DNA from: Clostridia bacterium
Lineage (GTDB): Bacteria; Bacillota; Clostridia; Oscillospirales; Ruminococcaceae
Length of the DNA: 61,740 nucleotides
Direction of reading: 5' to 3'
Assembly: GCA_009929695.1 (NCBI GenBank)
Contig: RZZW01000014.1
Coordinates: 1-61,740, forward strand
Positions 48,065-56,035 of this stretch are shown in pieces. The notes beneath the pieces are model-generated. The model was given only the letters and a program-made list of their open reading frames with translations, made no database searches and had not been told where the DNA came from. The translations under genes were made by a program, and so were the position numbers. Each line of letters begins with the position of its first letter. The stretch's first letter is position 1.

Positions 48065-49399
48065 TTAGATAGCCATGTTGCCGTGTTTTTTCGGCATACG
48101 GCTCTCGCGTTTTGTGGCAAGCATATCAAGCGCCGCCGCCACTGTTGCCGCTGTTGCGCTTGCGTCGATGGCGAAATCTGCCACGCCTGCGTCGACAGCC
48201 GCCTGTGCGCTGCAAACTTCTTTTTCATATGCCGCGGCAATTTTGGCTGTGTCTGCGGCTATGTTTGTGCCGTTTTCGATGTCTTCTTTATAGAGCACTG
48301 TGACAGCCGCTGTGGCCTCGACAGGTGCTATAACGCAGCCGTTTACGGCTATGGTAACATCGGCATTTGCAAGTGCTGTGTAGGCAGTGCCCACGGCCTT
48401 GCCTGTGATTACGGCGACCTTAGCTGTTGTTGCGTCGGCGTATGTTGCCGCTGCGCGTGCAGCTTCACGGATGCCGCCTGCAACGTCGTCAGAGCTGCTC
48501 TTTACAAAGCCGTCTGTGTTGATGACTGTTACAACAGGCACGCTGAAAGCGTCGCAGAAACGGACAAAACGAGAGATTTTTGACACGCAGCTGTGGCAAA
48601 GACCCTTGCCGCCCTCTGTGGCTACTACGCCTACGACATTGCCCGCGACTGTCGCGAGTGATGTGTAGACGTGTGCGCCGAAGCCGGCATAAAATTCGAT
48701 TTCGCTGTCTGCGTCAACTATTGATTTTACAGCGTCCGCGACAACATATTTTGCAAGGTTATATGTGCCTGACGGTGCAGCCGCGTCGAACATGGCGGGG
48801 CTTGAAAGGTTGTTTGACGGCAAAAGACCGATTAGCTGTGCCGCGAGCGCGACTGCCTCGTCGGTGTCCTTTGCTGTGAGTGTTGCAACGCCTGCTTTTG
48901 CTGCAAATTCGGCTGTGCCTGCGTTTGCAAGCTTGTCTCCGTTTGCGGCTGAAAGGTAGGGAGCTGTCAAGAAAAGCTCGCCTTTTTCGCTGACGATGCA
49001 GATGTCGGCACTTGCTGCCGCGAGAGCCATGCCCGCGCCGCAAACGCCTGTGACGACTGCTATCTGCGGCACAACGCCCGAAAGCTTTGCCACTGCCGCT
49101 GAAAGTGTTGCGCTTGCTGAAAGAGCGTCTAGGCCGTCCTCAAGCTTTGCGCCGTTTGAATTGTAAAAGGTCACTGCGGGGTTGCCTGTTTTGGCAGCCA
49201 TATCAAGAACCTTCACTGCTTTTTGTGTGTCCTTCGCGGACATTGCCGCACCATTTTGGCATATTGCGTACACGGTTTGACCGTTTGCGCTGCCGAAAGC
49301 CGCCGTAACAGCACTATTTGCGTCGGCATAAAGTGTAGTATATGCGCCTTCGTCGAAAAATTTAGCAAGTTCTACCTTGCCATTTGTTGCGATAGACAT
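48065..49399 (-). CDS. Divergent carboxyltransferase (MmdA / 12S-like), N-terminally short
   Basis: 444 residues against ~510 for typical methylmalonyl-CoA carboxyltransferases. Two crotonase-like halves can be followed (AVKVLDMAAKTGNPAVTFYN, VVPQIAVVTGVCGAG; VPVVTVINTDGF, AARAAATYADATTAKVAVIT) and the end RMPKKHGNMAI is diagnostic. The N-terminal ~60 residues are lacking. Oxyanion-hole positions differ from the family: the SGGARIQEG-type motif reads SNGAKLEDG, the DTPGF-type motif reads NTDGF, and KAYGGAY reads KAVGTAY. It is unusually rich in Ala. First gene of the operon; its acceptor may not be a normal acyl-CoA. Confidence 0.85.
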   Translation of the reverse strand: MSIATNGKVELAKFFDEGAYTTLYADANSAVTAAFGSANGQTVYAICQNGAAMSAKDTQKAVKVLDMAAKTGNPAVTFYNSNGAKLEDGLDALSASATLSAAVAKLSGVVPQIAVVTGVCGAGMALAAASADICIVSEKGELFLTAPYLSAANGDKLANAGTAEFAAKAGVATLTAKDTDEAVALAAQLIGLLPSNNLSSPAMFDAAAPSGTYNLAKYVVADAVKSIVDADSEIEFYAGFGAHVYTSLATVAGNVVGVVATEGGKGLCHSCVSKISRFVRFCDAFSVPVVTVINTDGFVKSSSDDVAGGIREAARAAATYADATTAKVAVITGKAVGTAYTALANADVTIAVNGCVIAPVEATAAVTVLYKEDIENGTNIAADTAKIAAAYEKEVCSAQAAVDAGVADFAIDASATAATVAAALDMLATKRESRMPKKHGNMAI

Positions 49400-49441
49400 T
49401 TACAGCCCTCCTGCTTTTTGAAAAATTTCCAAATTACAATT

Positions 49442-49470
49442 ATTATACTATTTTGTCAAAAGAATAACAA
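49442..49470 (-). promoter_or_regulatory. Promoter of the carboxyltransferase operon
   Basis: Minus strand TTGTTA (49470-49465), 17-nt spacer, TATAAT (49447-49442), 43 bases before the ATG; AGGAGGGC serves as ribosome binding site. Confidence 0.7.
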
Positions 49471-49489
49471 GTGCTTTTATTAAAAAACG

Positions 49490-49843
49490 CTACTTTCCTG
49501 CACATTTATTGAATATTTTTTCATTTTCAATTTCAATGCCGTCATTTTTGCAAAAAACGCTGCGCCATTTTGCGAGCGCCGCGTCATTTTCGTTTAACGT
49601 GAAACGCTTTGTCCCCACGTTCTCCGCTGCCGCCGCGCAAGCGCGGACAGCTCCGTCGACAAACGCGTTTTCGGTCACTTGACACTCAAGCACATCGGCA
49701 ACCTCTCCGCTCACGCGGTATAGTGCGTGACCGATATATTGCGCGCCGTCCATGACGACATACGCCTTTACGTCGCCCTCAAAGCGATTTTTATTCAAAT
49801 CGTCGATAACGTCCTGCTCATCGACTTTGTGAAAAATCACCAT
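49490..49843 (-). CDS. Hypothetical protein, possibly GNAT-like
   Basis: 117 residues, not recognised with confidence. The order of a beta-strand pair (AYVVMDGAQYIGHALYRVSG), ADVLECQVTENAFVDGAVRA followed by a helix and NENDAALAKWRSVF resembles a shortened acetyltransferase fold. ATG 49843 follows AAGGGG and lies inside the last codons of rluB (7-base overlap), so it is translated with rluB. Confidence 0.7.
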   Translation of the reverse strand: MVIFHKVDEQDVIDDLNKNRFEGDVKAYVVMDGAQYIGHALYRVSGEVADVLECQVTENAFVDGAVRACAAAAENVGTKRFTLNENDAALAKWRSVFCKNDGIEIENEKIFNKCAGK

Positions 49844-50679
49844 TTCTTTTTCCCCTTCCACGCCGCCGAGCCCTTTGGCGCTCTTACGCTGTGCTGCTTC
49901 ATGGCGGCGTTTCGCGCGGTGTTTCTTTGAATTTTATCCGTCTGCTTGCCCCTGCTTGCGGCTGTGCGAAGCGCGGCAAGCTCTGACGGCATAAGCTCTC
50001 TGTGCTCGCCGGGCTGAAGCATACCAAGCTTCAAAGCTCCCAGTGCGCTGCGGCGAAGGCGAATAACGTCAAGCCCGACAGCCTCGCACATGCGGCGAAT
50101 CTGGCGGTTTTTGCCCTCGCGGATTGTTATTTCCATGACGGTGCGCTCTGTTTCGTCGGCAACAACCTTAATTATCGACGGCAGAGTTTTTGTGCCGTCG
50201 TCTAGCACAACGCCGTCGGTTAGCTGTATAAGCTGCTCCTCGGTTGCGTGCGGGCGCACGGTGACGCGGTAAAGCTTGCTAACGCCGTGGCTTGGGTGCG
50301 TCATTAAATTGGCAAATTCGCCGTCGTTTGTCAGCAGCAGCAAGCCCTCGCTGTCTTTGTCGAGCCTTCCGACAGGATACACTCGCACAGGCGCGTCCTG
50401 CATTAGCTCCATGACGGTTTTGCGGCCGCGCTCGTCAACTGTTGTTGTGATAAAGCCGCGGGGCTTGTTGAGCATGTAGTAATATTTTTCAGTCTTGCGC
50501 GGGACGGGGATTCTTTTGCCGTCGACTGTCAGCAAATCCTGTGCGGTGTCCATTTTGTCGCCTATTGTGACTGGGTGTCCGTTTAGCTTTACGCGCCCCT
50601 CTTTGATGATTTGCTCTGCCGCGCGGCGTGAGCACACGCCCTGCTCGGCGAGAACCTTTTGTATTCTGACATCTTTCAT
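49837..50679 (-). CDS. rluB: Ribosomal large-subunit pseudouridine synthase B
   Basis: 280 residues. N-terminal S4 RNA-binding domain (RIQKVLAEQGVCSRRAAEQ), catalytic motif VGRLDKDSEGLLLLTNDG (Asp), and GKNRQIRRMCEAVG. It modifies 23S rRNA. The basic C-terminal tail (QTDKIQRNTARNAAMKQH and further) is longer than in E. coli. In many Firmicutes rluB lies close to scpAB, as here. Confidence 0.95.
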   Translation of the reverse strand: MKDVRIQKVLAEQGVCSRRAAEQIIKEGRVKLNGHPVTIGDKMDTAQDLLTVDGKRIPVPRKTEKYYYMLNKPRGFITTTVDERGRKTVMELMQDAPVRVYPVGRLDKDSEGLLLLTNDGEFANLMTHPSHGVSKLYRVTVRPHATEEQLIQLTDGVVLDDGTKTLPSIIKVVADETERTVMEITIREGKNRQIRRMCEAVGLDVIRLRRSALGALKLGMLQPGEHRELMPSELAALRTAASRGKQTDKIQRNTARNAAMKQHSVRAPKGSAAWKGKKKW

Positions 50680-50704
50680 TTGGTGTTTCCTTTATTTATA
50701 TTCC

Positions 50705-50784
50705 GTAGGGAGCGACGCCCTCGTCGCTCCGATTAAGTTAGCGCAAACCGCCGGTAACGGAGCGACAAGGGCGTCGCTCCCTAC
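50705..50784. repeat. Family A nested palindrome (GCGACGAGGGCGTCGC word, second copy)
   Basis: GTAGGGAGCGACGCCCTCGT begins the left arm and GGAGCGACAAGGGCGTCGCT then CCCTAC the right arm; the loop contains GCGCAAA. Sits between ytfJ and rluB in the same transcription direction. Confidence 0.9.
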
Positions 50785-50805
50785 AATACGCATTGTTGCA
50801 ACGCC

Positions 50806-51216
50806 TTAAAATTCCACTGTTTCGTCAACGTGCTCGCCTTTTTTGTTTTTGTCAAAGAGGCCGGTGATTTTGTCGACCATTTCGGGCACAAGGCCTATCA
50901 TGCGGTCGGCGGGGTGTGATGAATCGGCAAGCTGTATCATGCGCACGTTACCCTCGTGTATAATAAGAAACGCGACAGGCGTGATTGTAACGCCCGCGCC
51001 GCCGCCGCCGCCGAAAAGCTGCTGCGTTGTTTTGCTTGGAAAATCTGACCCGCCGGAGGCAAAGCCGTAGGATATCTTTGATATAGGCAGCACAAGCGTG
51101 CCGTCGGCTGTTGTGATAGGGTCGCCCACGACTGTGTTTGCGTCCACCATCGCCTTGATTTTTTCAAGAGTTACGTCCATAAGACCCTGTATTGGATGCT
51201 CATGCTCGTTTGCCAT
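50806..51216 (-). CDS. ytfJ: GerW-family sporulation protein (YtfJ)
   Basis: 136 residues. IQGLMDVTLEKIKAMVDANT, VVGDPITTADGTLVLPISKI, SYGFASGGSDF and a Gly-rich loop GGGGGAGVTITPVAFLII are family signatures. In Bacillus YtfJ/GerW is made in the forespore and is needed for normal germination. ATG 51216 follows GGAGGT. Downstream of DUF2953 by 17 bases, an order common in sporeformers. Confidence 0.95.
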   Translation of the reverse strand: MANEHEHPIQGLMDVTLEKIKAMVDANTVVGDPITTADGTLVLPISKISYGFASGGSDFPSKTTQQLFGGGGGAGVTITPVAFLIIHEGNVRMIQLADSSHPADRMIGLVPEMVDKITGLFDKNKKGEHVDETVEF

Positions 51217-51233
51217 AATTTTTTACCTCCGCA

Positions 51234-51830
51234 TTATATTAGCTTATCGCGTTTAAGGTGCGTATAAACATAAATTGCTGCTGAAATCATTATAAAGGGT
51301 GTGGCACCTATTTTGCAATAGATACATCTTTCTTTTTCGTGGATATTATCATAATCCGCAAAAATATCGGCGGATTTGAAGCTTATATTGAGAATTTGCT
51401 GCAAAACTCCGAGCGCACCGCCGACATACGCCTGCAATTGGCCGTAGGCGATGGCGGTATCTGCCGCGTTGCCATCATAGACAGGCCAAACGATTTTTGT
51501 AAAGGATATTTTCATTCTTCCGAATATAATTTTCATAGCGCCCTTTGCCGTCTTTACAGCGCGGGTGAGCTTATCTAGCGTGATTTTTTTCTTTGGCTTT
51601 TGCGGCTGCGGCTCGGGCGGTTTTTCCTCCGCTTTTGGCTGTGGCGGCTCTTTTGCGGGCTTTTGCTTGCGCGGATAAAGCTTTATCGTCAAAAACAAAA
51701 CCCTCGCCTTTGCCGTGATATCGTCGTCTTTATATTCGAGCAAAAGCTGTGCCGGAACGAAAAGCAAAAGCAGCAAAAGCACTACTAGCACAGCCACAAT
51801 GCACAAAAGCACTATAAGAAATATGTGCAT
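51234..51830 (-). CDS. DUF2953-domain membrane protein
   Basis: 198 residues. N-terminal membrane helix (FLIVLLCIVAVLVVLLLLLL), a Lys/Pro/Glu-rich linker (PQPKAEEKPPEPQPQKPKKK) and a conserved C-terminal part with GQLQAYVGGALGVLQQIL and a YDNIHEKERCIYCKIG end. DUF2953 proteins occur beside ytfJ in sporeformers and are likely sporulation-linked; function unknown. It starts 2 bases after scpB ends. Confidence 0.85.
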   Translation of the reverse strand: MHIFLIVLLCIVAVLVVLLLLLLFVPAQLLLEYKDDDITAKARVLFLTIKLYPRKQKPAKEPPQPKAEEKPPEPQPQKPKKKITLDKLTRAVKTAKGAMKIIFGRMKISFTKIVWPVYDGNAADTAIAYGQLQAYVGGALGVLQQILNISFKSADIFADYDNIHEKERCIYCKIGATPFIMISAAIYVYTHLKRDKLI

Positions 51831-51832
51831 TT

Positions 51833-52486
51833 TTACTCCTCTATCTCCGTGAGATACTGCTGTGCGATTTCCGCCATTTCGGCTGTCTCGGCCATTTCCG
51901 CCCGCTCTGCCATCTCAGCCGTCTGTGCAAATGCGGCGACCTCGGGCGGCAGCTCCTCTTTTTCTAGCACGTAATCGTCGTCGTGAAGCGGCGGAAGCTG
52001 TGCGAGCGACGCTATTCCGAACGTGCGCAAAAACACATCTGTCGTCTTAAACGAGACAGGGTGTCCAGGCAAATCGAGCCGTCCCGCCTCCTCTATAAGG
52101 CTTTTTTGGATAAGCGTCTGCACGGTTGACGACGAATCTATGCCGCGCACCTGCTCTATAAACGAGCGCGAAACAGGCTGATTGTAGGCGATTATCGCGA
52201 GGACTTCCATTGCCGCGGCTGAAAGCGGCGTGTTGCGCCTTACGTCTAGCGCGGCTTTTATATAGTCGCCGTAGACTGTTTTTGTCGAAAGCTGCCAGCG
52301 ATCCTCTAATTTAAGCAGCACAAGCCCTCTGTCGCTCTCTTGTAAATCGTCGCGGATAGATTCAAGCAAGCGCTCGACGATTTCTGTTTCTATCTCAAGC
52401 ACTCCTGACAAATGCTCGGCGCTGACAGGCTCGGCGTAGGCGAAAAGCATGGCTTCGATAGCGCCTTTATACTGTTTTAAGTCCAT
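51833..52486 (-). CDS. scpB: Segregation and condensation protein B
   Basis: 217 residues. Two winged-helix domains: MLFAYAEPVSAEHLSGVLEI and AAMEVLAIIAYNQPVSRSFI with EQVRGIDSSSTVQTLIQKSL, as expected. The C-terminus carries a repetitive Ala/Glu/Met tail (MAERAEMAETAEMAEIA). Partner of ScpA in the SMC condensin. Starts 4 bases after scpA ends. Confidence 0.96.
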   Translation of the reverse strand: MDLKQYKGAIEAMLFAYAEPVSAEHLSGVLEIETEIVERLLESIRDDLQESDRGLVLLKLEDRWQLSTKTVYGDYIKAALDVRRNTPLSAAAMEVLAIIAYNQPVSRSFIEQVRGIDSSSTVQTLIQKSLIEEAGRLDLPGHPVSFKTTDVFLRTFGIASLAQLPPLHDDDYVLEKEELPPEVAAFAQTAEMAERAEMAETAEMAEIAQQYLTEIEE

Positions 52487-52490
52487 TTTG

Positions 52491-53207
52491 CTATTCCTCC
52501 TCTGTTCGCCTTTTGCGTTTATTCACTGTGAGCGCGCCGTCGTTTGATATTTTCACTCTGCCGCCGCGGACAAGCTCAAGCACTGCCAAAAATGTGGCGA
52601 CTGTCTGACTGCGGCTGTCTGTTTTTGTGAAAAGCTGACTTAGCGCGCTTACCTTGCCCGCCGTCAGTCCTCTTAAAACGCGGATAATGCGCGAGGTGAC
52701 GGACACAAACGGCGCTGTGACGATGGTGTTAAACTGCTCTTGACGCGGCTGACGCTTGCGAAGACTTCTACCTTGAAGCGAGTTATATGCCTGTTCAAGC
52801 ACATACACGCTGTGCGTTAAACGGTAGCTGTTGTCAGGCTCTAGCTGCGCGGGCTCGCGCACGGCTGTGTATACGCCGTCTGCCATTGCGCGCATTTTTT
52901 CGGCGACGACCTTGCACATGCTATATTCGATGAGCATGCCTGTCAATTCCGCTCTCATGCGCTCGGCTTCCTCGCTTTTTGGCAAGAGGAGAAACGATTT
53001 CATCTGCACAAGACGCGCCGCCATCTCGATGAACTCTGACATGCTCGCCATGTCTCTGTCCTCGGCGGTGTTGACGACGGCGACGTAGTGGTCGATGAGC
53101 GACACTATTTCGATGTCGTAGATATTCATTTTATTTTTAGAGATAAGGTGCAGAAGAAGGTCGAGAGGGCCTTCAAAATCCTCTAATTTAAAGGTGACAG
53201 TTTCCAT
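52491..53207 (-). CDS. scpA: Segregation and condensation protein A
   Basis: 238 residues. VTFKLEDFEGPLDLLLHLIS and NIYDIEIVSLIDHYVAVV at the front are diagnostic of the kleisin ScpA, and VATFLAVLELVRGGRVKI is the C-terminal winged helix. ATG 53207 follows AAGGAG; a longer upstream frame lacks a ribosome binding site and overlaps the protease gene. Confidence 0.96.
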   Translation of the reverse strand: METVTFKLEDFEGPLDLLLHLISKNKMNIYDIEIVSLIDHYVAVVNTAEDRDMASMSEFIEMAARLVQMKSFLLLPKSEEAERMRAELTGMLIEYSMCKVVAEKMRAMADGVYTAVREPAQLEPDNSYRLTHSVYVLEQAYNSLQGRSLRKRQPRQEQFNTIVTAPFVSVTSRIIRVLRGLTAGKVSALSQLFTKTDSRSQTVATFLAVLELVRGGRVKISNDGALTVNKRKRRTEEE

Positions 53208-53215
53208 TGTGCTCC

Positions 53216-53887
53216 TTATAATAAAGCTGACAAAATTATTTCTACATAGCCTGTGCTCCAAACGAGGAAGCTCCAGACGGCGTTTTGCAAAAAGCGAAGT
53301 GGCACGTTTAGCCATCCGAGCCACAGCACGGCAAAAAGCGCGAACATTATGTAGCGCTCGTATCGCATAATTGCAAAATAATATTTTTCAGGCAGAAAAA
53401 TATTGAAAATGCGCGAGCCGTCAAGTGGCGGGACGGGCAAAAGGTTGAACACCGCAAGGCTGATGTTGATTATGCACATCGTTTGAAAAACGTAGGCTAT
53501 GATGTTGAAAACAAGCAGGTTTGGCGCCAGATAAAAGAAAAGCTTTTAGATTATCATAAGCACGTATGCAAAAAGCACGTTTGAAATGGGGCCTGCGGCG
53601 GCGCTTATTGCCATGTCGCGCTTTGGGTTTTTAAAGCGGTAGGTGGCGGCTATAGGCACAGGCTTTGCCCAGCCAAATCCGACGAGAAGCATACACAGCG
53701 CGCCCATGGGGTCAAAATGATGAAGCGGGTTCATTGATATGCGCCCCGCGTTTTTCGCCGTGGGGTCGCCTAATTTATATGAGACATACGCGTGCGCGGA
53801 CTCATGAAGAGGTATCGCCGTTAAAACAGCGATGGCGCGCGCCAGGTACATTGCGAATACGTTCCAGTCGATGATATAGCCCTCCAA
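53216..53887 (-). pseudogene. Site-2-protease family (M50) membrane metalloprotease, interrupted by in-frame TAA
   Basis: A single frame from ATG 53887 to 53216 (223 sense codons plus the stop) is broken once, by TAA at 53548-53546. The first part has the HESAH zinc motif (LTAIPLHESAHAYVSYKLGD) and the GPISNVLFAYVLM segment; the second part continues with NISLAVFNLLPVPPLDGSRI, containing the third zinc ligand Asp. Both halves are needed for catalysis, so the gene is inactive unless the stop is an error. It reads into scpA with a short gap, as in many Firmicutes. The second half has an ATG at 53479 but no good ribosome binding site. Confidence 0.88.
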
Positions 53888-53946
53888 AAAATCATGATTA
53901 TAGATAAATTATTTTAACACATTTCTAGGGTAAAAACAACCTCTTT

Positions 53947-54026
53947 GTCATTCCGAGCGCAGCGAAGAATCTTTTTTACCGCCACAAAAGCATAAGATTC
54001 TTCGTCGCTTTGCTCCTCAGAATGAC
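53947..54026. repeat. Family B nested palindrome, copy B2
   Basis: GTCATTCCGAGCGCAGCGAA at the left and CTCAGAATGAC at the right, with inner AAGAATCTT/AAGATTCTT arms. 80 bp like copy B1. Lies between the divergent M50 and rpmB genes, upstream of the rpmB -10 box (TATAAT ~54091-54096). Confidence 0.88.
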
Positions 54027-54127
54027 ACTCATTACACAAAGTATAAAACTTATTTCAAAAAACACTTGCAATTTGCCGCAAGATTTGTTATTATAATCTA
54101 GCGACTTGAAAAGAGGAGGTGCAGAAA

Positions 54128-54316
54128 ATGGCAAAATGCGATTGCTGTGGTAAAGGTGTAAGCTTTGGTATTCAGGTATCACACTCACACAGACGTTCAA
54201 ACCGCACATGGAAACCCAACGTAAAAAGAGTGAAAGCTGTGGTAGACGGTTCACCCCGTTATATTCACGCCTGCACCCATTGCCTGCGTGCCGGTAAAGT
54301 TACCCGCGCTGTATAA
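54128..54316 (+). CDS. rpmB: 50S ribosomal protein L28
   Basis: 62 residues. MAKCDCCGKGVSFGIQVSHS, HRRSNRTWKPN and the C-terminal CTHCLRAGKV; the two Cys pairs mark the zinc-binding form. ATG 54128 lies 8 bases after AGGAGGTG. Followed by its own terminator. Confidence 0.97.
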   Translation: MAKCDCCGKGVSFGIQVSHSHRRSNRTWKPNVKRVKAVVDGSPRYIHACTHCLRAGKVTRAV

Positions 54317-54330
54317 ATTTACGTAAAATA

Positions 54331-54369
54331 AAACCGCTTGTCCTTACGGATGAGCGGTTTTTATTTTTT
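54331..54369 (+). terminator. Rho-independent terminator of rpmB
   Basis: AAACCGCT with AGCGGTTT, an inner TCC-TTAC-GGA stem, then TTATTTTTT. Confidence 0.9.
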
Positions 54370-54383
54370 ACAAGTTGTTTGTA

Positions 54384-54411
54384 TTGACCTTTTTATTTAA
54401 AATGTTATGAT
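54384..54411 (+). promoter_or_regulatory. Promoter of vanW-family gene
   Basis: TTGACC (54384-54389), 16-nt spacer, TATGAT (54406-54411), 37 bases before the ATG. Confidence 0.6.
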
Positions 54412-54448
54412 GAAATTGTGAAAATTACATTTAAAAAGAGGTGCAATT

Positions 54449-55261
54449 ATGCCGCGAAAGCTTTTTTGTGAGATATCGCCGCTCACGTATAAAATTTCGG
54501 CGCAAAAGTGCATAATTATGCGGGATATCAAGGATATTCCGCTTTTAAATAAATTTGCGCGTGAAAAATCTTGCGATAAGCTTGAATTTCTCATCTGCGG
54601 GCACAACTCGCTTATAAGGCGGCGGCTCGGCAATGTTGATATGACTCTTCAGGAAAACAAGGCGACAAACCTTGCCATTGCCGCGCCGAAAATAAATAAT
54701 ATAATTATAAAGCCCGGCGAGATATTTTCGTTTTGGCATCTTGTCGGAAGCTGCACCGAGGGCAAGGGCTACAAGGCCGGCATGACAATTGCGCGCGGCG
54801 GCGTGTCGAAGGATATCGGCGGCGGAATGTGCCAGTTTACAAACCTTATACACTGGATGGTTTTGCACACCGACATGAAAATCATCGAGCATCACCATCA
54901 CGACCAATTTGACCTGTTTCCTGATTTCAACCGCCAAATTCCGTTTGGCACAGGAACGTCAATACTTTATAACTACCTCGATTACCGCTTTTTAAACGAC
55001 ACGGAGGCTGTATATCAGCTTATAACGTACACAAACGGTGAATATTTATGCGGCGAAATGCGATGCGAAAGGCAGCAGGAGTTTAAATATCACATAAAAG
55101 TGCGCGATGAATATTTTTCAAAAGAACCTGACGGCACCTACCGCAACGGCAAAGTTTACCGCACAAAAATTGACCGTGCCACAGGTAACACGGTCAACGA
55201 AGAGCTTATAAAGGTAAATCATGCTAGGGTGATGTATGAAATTGATATAAATAAGAAATAA
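54449..55261 (+). CDS. VanW-family protein
   Basis: 270 residues. The VanW core is clear: NNIIIKPGEIFSFWHLVGSC, GKGYKAGMTIARGG and DIGGGMCQFTNLIHWMVLHT. No signal peptide, unlike many long VanW proteins; this matches the short form found in vancomycin-resistance clusters and in many sensitive Clostridia. The biochemical role is unknown; no vanA/vanX-type genes are nearby, so resistance should not be inferred. ATG 54449 follows AAGAGGTG. Converges on plsY across repeat D3. Confidence 0.92.
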   Translation: MPRKLFCEISPLTYKISAQKCIIMRDIKDIPLLNKFAREKSCDKLEFLICGHNSLIRRRLGNVDMTLQENKATNLAIAAPKINNIIIKPGEIFSFWHLVGSCTEGKGYKAGMTIARGGVSKDIGGGMCQFTNLIHWMVLHTDMKIIEHHHHDQFDLFPDFNRQIPFGTGTSILYNYLDYRFLNDTEAVYQLITYTNGEYLCGEMRCERQQEFKYHIKVRDEYFSKEPDGTYRNGKVYRTKIDRATGNTVNEELIKVNHARVMYEIDINKK

Positions 55262-55380
55262 AAAAGAAGAAAGAAGAAGTATGGAGTGAAACCTGCGGTT
55301 TCACATTCTAATAGTTATTTGAAATCTATTAGAATGTGATGCCGACGGCATCACTCATTACTTTTTCTTTCTTCTCTCTT
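55262..55380. repeat. Family D four-way-junction element, copy D3
   Basis: Imperfect polypurine/polypyrimidine outer stem; hairpin H1 55286-55304 (GTGAAACCTGCGGTTTCAC), middle arm 55305-55335 (ATTCTAATAG/CTATTAGAAT), hairpin H3 55336-55354 (GTGATGCCGACGGCATCAC). Arm lengths 19-31-19 are identical to copy D2. It fills the space between the vanW and plsY stop codons. Confidence 0.88.
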
Positions 55381-56017
55381 ATTTCTTCTTTTGCATAAAC
55401 TTATATTCAGTGCCATTTTTAATTCGCTCAATATTTGTCCTATGCATCCATATTACTATGGCTGCTATGACGGCGCTGCACAGGGTGGCGAAGAAAACGT
55501 CGTGGCCTTGAATGCAAAAATATATGCAGGTGATTATCGGGTATGACACCGCCGCGGCTATGCTGCCGACGGACACCATTTTTGTGCACAGAAACGCCAC
55601 AAGAAACACAACTACAAGCGGCGGGAACAAAAGCGGGTTGATGGCAAGTGCCACGCCGCCGCCGACGGACACCGCCTTACCGCCCTTAAAGCCGAAGTAA
55701 AGCGGGTAAATATGCCCCAAAACAGCGGCTATTCCTGCTATGTACGCGCCGAAAATGGGGTTTACATTAGCGGATAAAAGCGTGAAAATAAGGCGTCCGA
55801 TGCACACGGCGACCATGCCCTTGCCTATGTCCCCTATCAGCGTGAGCGCTGCTGCGCCCTTGCCGTAGGTGCGCAGCACGTTTGTCATGCCCGCGTTGCC
55901 CGAGCCTGATTTGCGTATATCTGTTTTATACAACAGCCGTGTGACGATTATCGCAAAGCTGCAAGAGCCGAGCAGATAGCCCGCCGCGGCCGCCAAAATA
56001 ATACAAATTACAAGCAT
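55379..56017 (-). CDS. plsY: Glycerol-3-phosphate acyltransferase PlsY
   Basis: 212 residues, five or six membrane helices. Conserved motifs AAGYLLGSCSFAIIVTRLLY, RKSGSGNAGMTNVLRTYGK and FGFKGGKAVSVGGGVALAI are the three acyl-phosphate/G3P sites. It makes lysophosphatidic acid from acyl phosphate. It follows der by 18 bases, as in many Firmicutes. Confidence 0.97.
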   Translation of the reverse strand: MLVICIILAAAAGYLLGSCSFAIIVTRLLYKTDIRKSGSGNAGMTNVLRTYGKGAAALTLIGDIGKGMVAVCIGRLIFTLLSANVNPIFGAYIAGIAAVLGHIYPLYFGFKGGKAVSVGGGVALAINPLLFPPLVVVFLVAFLCTKMVSVGSIAAAVSYPIITCIYFCIQGHDVFFATLCSAVIAAIVIWMHRTNIERIKNGTEYKFMQKKK

Positions 56018-56035
56018 TATTATTCCCCCATTTTG

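Noticed and set aside
54449..55261. VanW as evidence of a vancomycin-resistance cluster
   Set aside because: No vanA/H/X/R/S-type genes lie nearby; VanW-family genes are common in sensitive Clostridia.
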